A model generated the notes under the pieces. The model saw only the letters and a list, made by a program, of their open reading frames with translations, was not told the DNA's origin and did no database searches. Positions 61,919 to 64,000 of a DNA stretch of 64,000 bases are shown here, piece after piece. The translations under genes and the position numbers were made by a program. The stretch's first letter is position 1; the number at the start of each line of letters is the position of its first letter. This DNA comes from Pseudomonadota bacterium (GTDB lineage: Bacteria > Bdellovibrionota > UBA1018): NCBI GenBank assembly GCA_027485695.1, contig JAIXQO010000002.1, forward strand, positions 310,001 to 374,000. Reading direction: 5' to 3'.

Positions 61919-62100
61919 ACGCAATGAAGACGATCATCTGTCCTCACTGTCGACCACTCCTCAGACAAGAATAGCTGTTCCCTGATTTTTCCATCCCGTT
62001 CCCCGCCGTATTCGTGAACAGTGAAAGGAATAAATATATAACAATAATTTACATGAATTCGACGCATCGCTACCTTCTGACCTTGAGAGAAAGGACTTTC

Positions 62101-64000
62101 ATGTTCGCTCACTTCTCGAAGTCGATTCTGTTCATCTCCGCCCTCTTAGTTGCAGTATTCTGCCAAGCCAGCGACGACCCACCTTCGAAGAAAAAATGGA
62201 CGACAGAAATCTGGGCCGGCGGAGGACGCTACGTCTCCACTCGCCCTCTTGATTCGTCGGCAAACTTTTATGCGGGCCGTGATTTCGTACACGTACACTA
62301 TGGAATGCTCCGCGCTTACGAGGCTTCAGACCTGGGTAAGCGGATCGATGCGGAGGCCGCACTCCCTTCGCTGAATGACCTCTATACGCTCCAGAGAGAA
62401 ATTCTCTCTACCTATCAACGCGACTCGAGAGCGCCTCAGGTTCCACATTATAGCGCCTGGATCATTGAGTCGTCGGCCCACTTCCAGGTGATCGTTGCGC
62501 TTGGCCGAGATACTCACGATCAGAAATGGACCGATGACGCCGTATCCGCGTACCTAGCTGACTTAGGCAAACAAATCAGTTTCGAGCAACAACTCCAATT
62601 CGCCCAAGTCGTCGCACACAATTTCTACGGCCGCAAAGCGAATGATGGCGCACGTTTCGCAAGCGGCGGGCCGCGGGAGTTGGCAACTCTGCTGCGACTC
62701 TCTGGCTTTGAATCCGATGATGTTTCGCGCATCGAAGGCGGAGTTTGCGGCGATATCCATCACCACATCAATCAGAGCATTCTCCGTGCGATGAACCCGG
62801 ACCTAAACGGCGCTCCGTTCTTGTTCACGCTCAGCTACCCGACTTTGAACTCACAGCACATCATTTCGTTGATCGCCGATCCGAGAGCCCCTCCTGGTTC
62901 CAAACTCTACTTCATCAACTACGGCGAACTGACCGAAGCCGACGTCACAAACCCTCGCTCCCAACTCCAGTCCCTATCGCAAGTGCAGAGCTTCGATCAG
63001 CTCGGTATTCGTGTCCGCATTTTTGCGACCGAAGGCACCATCGAACGTCACATCGCTACCCTGCTGACCGATATCGGTTCGCAAATTGCGGGACTCACGC
63101 TTGCGAATCCTTCGGATCAACCGCTTGCGTATCAGGAATCTGAACGCTCTGATCGGGCAGGATTCGCATTCTCGCGCGAGTACATCAAGAAAAACGGAAA
63201 ATACAGCAAGACTAGAATCGGTGCCGAGTACGTCGATCTCAATTCCGGCGGGGAATCACTTGCTCTGTTCCTCACGAACCGAGCATCCCGAAACGAAACT
63301 ACCGATGGCGAACCCATCGCACTCAAGAAAAGCGCCTCGAGCCGGACATGGGCTCTCGCATTGAACGGAGCAGACCCGGCCGGTCCGAATCTTTTGCAAG
63401 GACGCGTCGTTGCGATCGGACAGCAGCGATGGAGTACCGCGGCTCTGGGCTCCGAAACCGGAAATGTGAGATTGGAACTTCGGCTTCGCGAGGAAGCCGA
63501 TACGGCAGTCGCCAAAAGCGCCCCCGATCATAAGGTCGAAGGAATCGCTGACGGGGACTTTTCCGCGGGGCTCGCGCTCGTGACTCGTGTTCGCTCACCC
63601 GATGGTCGATTTGCACTCAAATTTTCCGCTGCCGTTGAAACGGCAATTGGACTACGAAACCTGCTCTCGATCTATGATTTGCTCGAAACCCCTAAAAAAA
63701 CGATCTCTAATCTGCGCCTGACGCCGAACGCGATCCGGGGAGATCTGAACATCACTCGCCGGTTCTCCGACCAGCCCTACCCCGCCATTTCGTTGAGCGG
63801 CTACTACCTGACGAGCGCGGTCGGCTCACGAAGTGACGTCGCACTCCACTTCTTACCCAACTCAGGAGATCGCGCCACGCTCGGTTACCACAGTCCCGGA
63901 CTCGGATGGCAGCACAACCCTCTGATGTTTCAAGACGAGACGCTTGAACCGAGTATCTATGGCTTCTATCAGAAGAGCATCGGTCGCAAGAGCCGATTCC
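62101..64000 (+). CDS. Secreted transglutaminase-like protein, 3' truncated by the window edge
   Basis: The frame is open from the ATG at 62101 to the window end (633 residues, no stop). A signal peptide (MFAHFSKSILFISALLVAVFCQA) is followed by an N-terminal domain with Cys near residue 216 (GGVCGDIHHHINQ), His near 253 (NSQHIISLI) and a polar residue near 277 (LYFINYGELT), the Cys-His-Asp/Asn order of transglutaminase-like and related cysteine enzymes. Beyond about residue 400 the sequence is beta-rich (GYYLTSAVG, VALHF, TLGYHSPGLGW) and looks like outer-membrane strands. AAAGGA lies before the ATG. Functional call is inference. Confidence 0.65.
   Translation, partial: MFAHFSKSILFISALLVAVFCQASDDPPSKKKWTTEIWAGGGRYVSTRPLDSSANFYAGRDFVHVHYGMLRAYEASDLGKRIDAEAALPSLNDLYTLQREILSTYQRDSRAPQVPHYSAWIIESSAHFQVIVALGRDTHDQKWTDDAVSAYLADLGKQISFEQQLQFAQVVAHNFYGRKANDGARFASGGPRELATLLRLSGFESDDVSRIEGGVCGDIHHHINQSILRAMNPDLNGAPFLFTLSYPTLNSQHIISLIADPRAPPGSKLYFINYGELTEADVTNPRSQLQSLSQVQSFDQLGIRVRIFATEGTIERHIATLLTDIGSQIAGLTLANPSDQPLAYQESERSDRAGFAFSREYIKKNGKYSKTRIGAEYVDLNSGGESLALFLTNRASRNETTDGEPIALKKSASSRTWALALNGADPAGPNLLQGRVVAIGQQRWSTAALGSETGNVRLELRLREEADTAVAKSAPDHKVEGIADGDFSAGLALVTRVRSPDGRFALKFSAAVETAIGLRNLLSIYDLLETPKKTISNLRLTPNAIRGDLNITRRFSDQPYPAISLSGYYLTSAVGSRSDVALHFLPNSGDRATLGYHSPGLGWQHNPLMFQDETLEPSIYGFYQKSIGRKSRF

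Overview
The window is a dense, roughly 55% G+C, Gram-negative-type chromosome segment with about 58 protein genes and one tRNA. Many short lipoproteins and secreted proteins of unknown family, large PAS-rich hybrid kinases, stand-alone DUF2256/DUF3253 and DUF2805 proteins and two strong sigma-54 sites suggest a Bdellovibrionota or Oligoflexia-like bacterium. That assignment is an inference from gene content. No prophage, insertion sequence or CRISPR array was seen.

Region 1 (1-15 kb) is mainly housekeeping: the 3' part of pyruvate kinase, mutS, a lipoprotein, mutY, a cell-wall amidase, a Xer-type recombinase, an M50 membrane protease and trpS. Among these sit secreted or lipid-anchored unknowns, including a Gly/Tyr/Asn-rich lipoprotein behind a consensus sigma-54 promoter and a small TIMP-like secreted protein. 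Region 2 (15-24.8 kb) holds scpA-scpB (ScpB with a very long acidic N-terminus), an HD-GYP-type protein, a phosphorelay (OmpR-type regulator, hybrid kinase, stand-alone Hpt), a GT87-like membrane glycosyltransferase, a pseudouridine synthase with a long Arg-rich repeat tail, and a thioesterase.

Region 3 (24.8-34.2 kb) is accessory: a LysR regulator with a palindromic operator at its promoter, a probably frameshifted gene, the initiator tRNA with a decayed second copy split by a hairpin repeat, and a seven-PAS histidine kinase with its receiver partner. Region 4 (34.2-41.7 kb) is a complete histidine operon (hisG-D-C-B-H-A-F-IE), every junction overlapping, led by a TrpR/YerC-family regulator with a 30-bp palindrome just before its start codon.

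Region 5 (41.7-54.3 kb) has a LysR regulator, a fasciclin protein, a seven-repeat propeller lipoprotein, an FMN reductase, a 1406-residue CheB-CheR-PAS-kinase-receiver protein and a group of small proteins that look stress-related (anchored thioredoxin, hemerythrin, two disordered proteins). Region 6 (54.3-64 kb) begins with a second sigma-54 site ahead of a 56-residue lipoprotein and a serine hydrolase. It continues with a three-gene unit (HExxH protein, ATP-grasp ligase, EamA exporter) that looks like a small undescribed biosynthesis-and-export locus, then a possible protein-glutaminase-like secreted protein, queF, an FKBP foldase and a truncated secreted transglutaminase-like protein.

The observations most worth attention are the structured repeat family shared by 1147-1285 and 28258-28342, the interrupted tRNA copy, the 56-59 kb operon, the paired sigma-54 lipoprotein promoters, and several start codons placed exactly 7 nt after a -10 box with no ribosome binding site, which suggests leaderless mRNAs.
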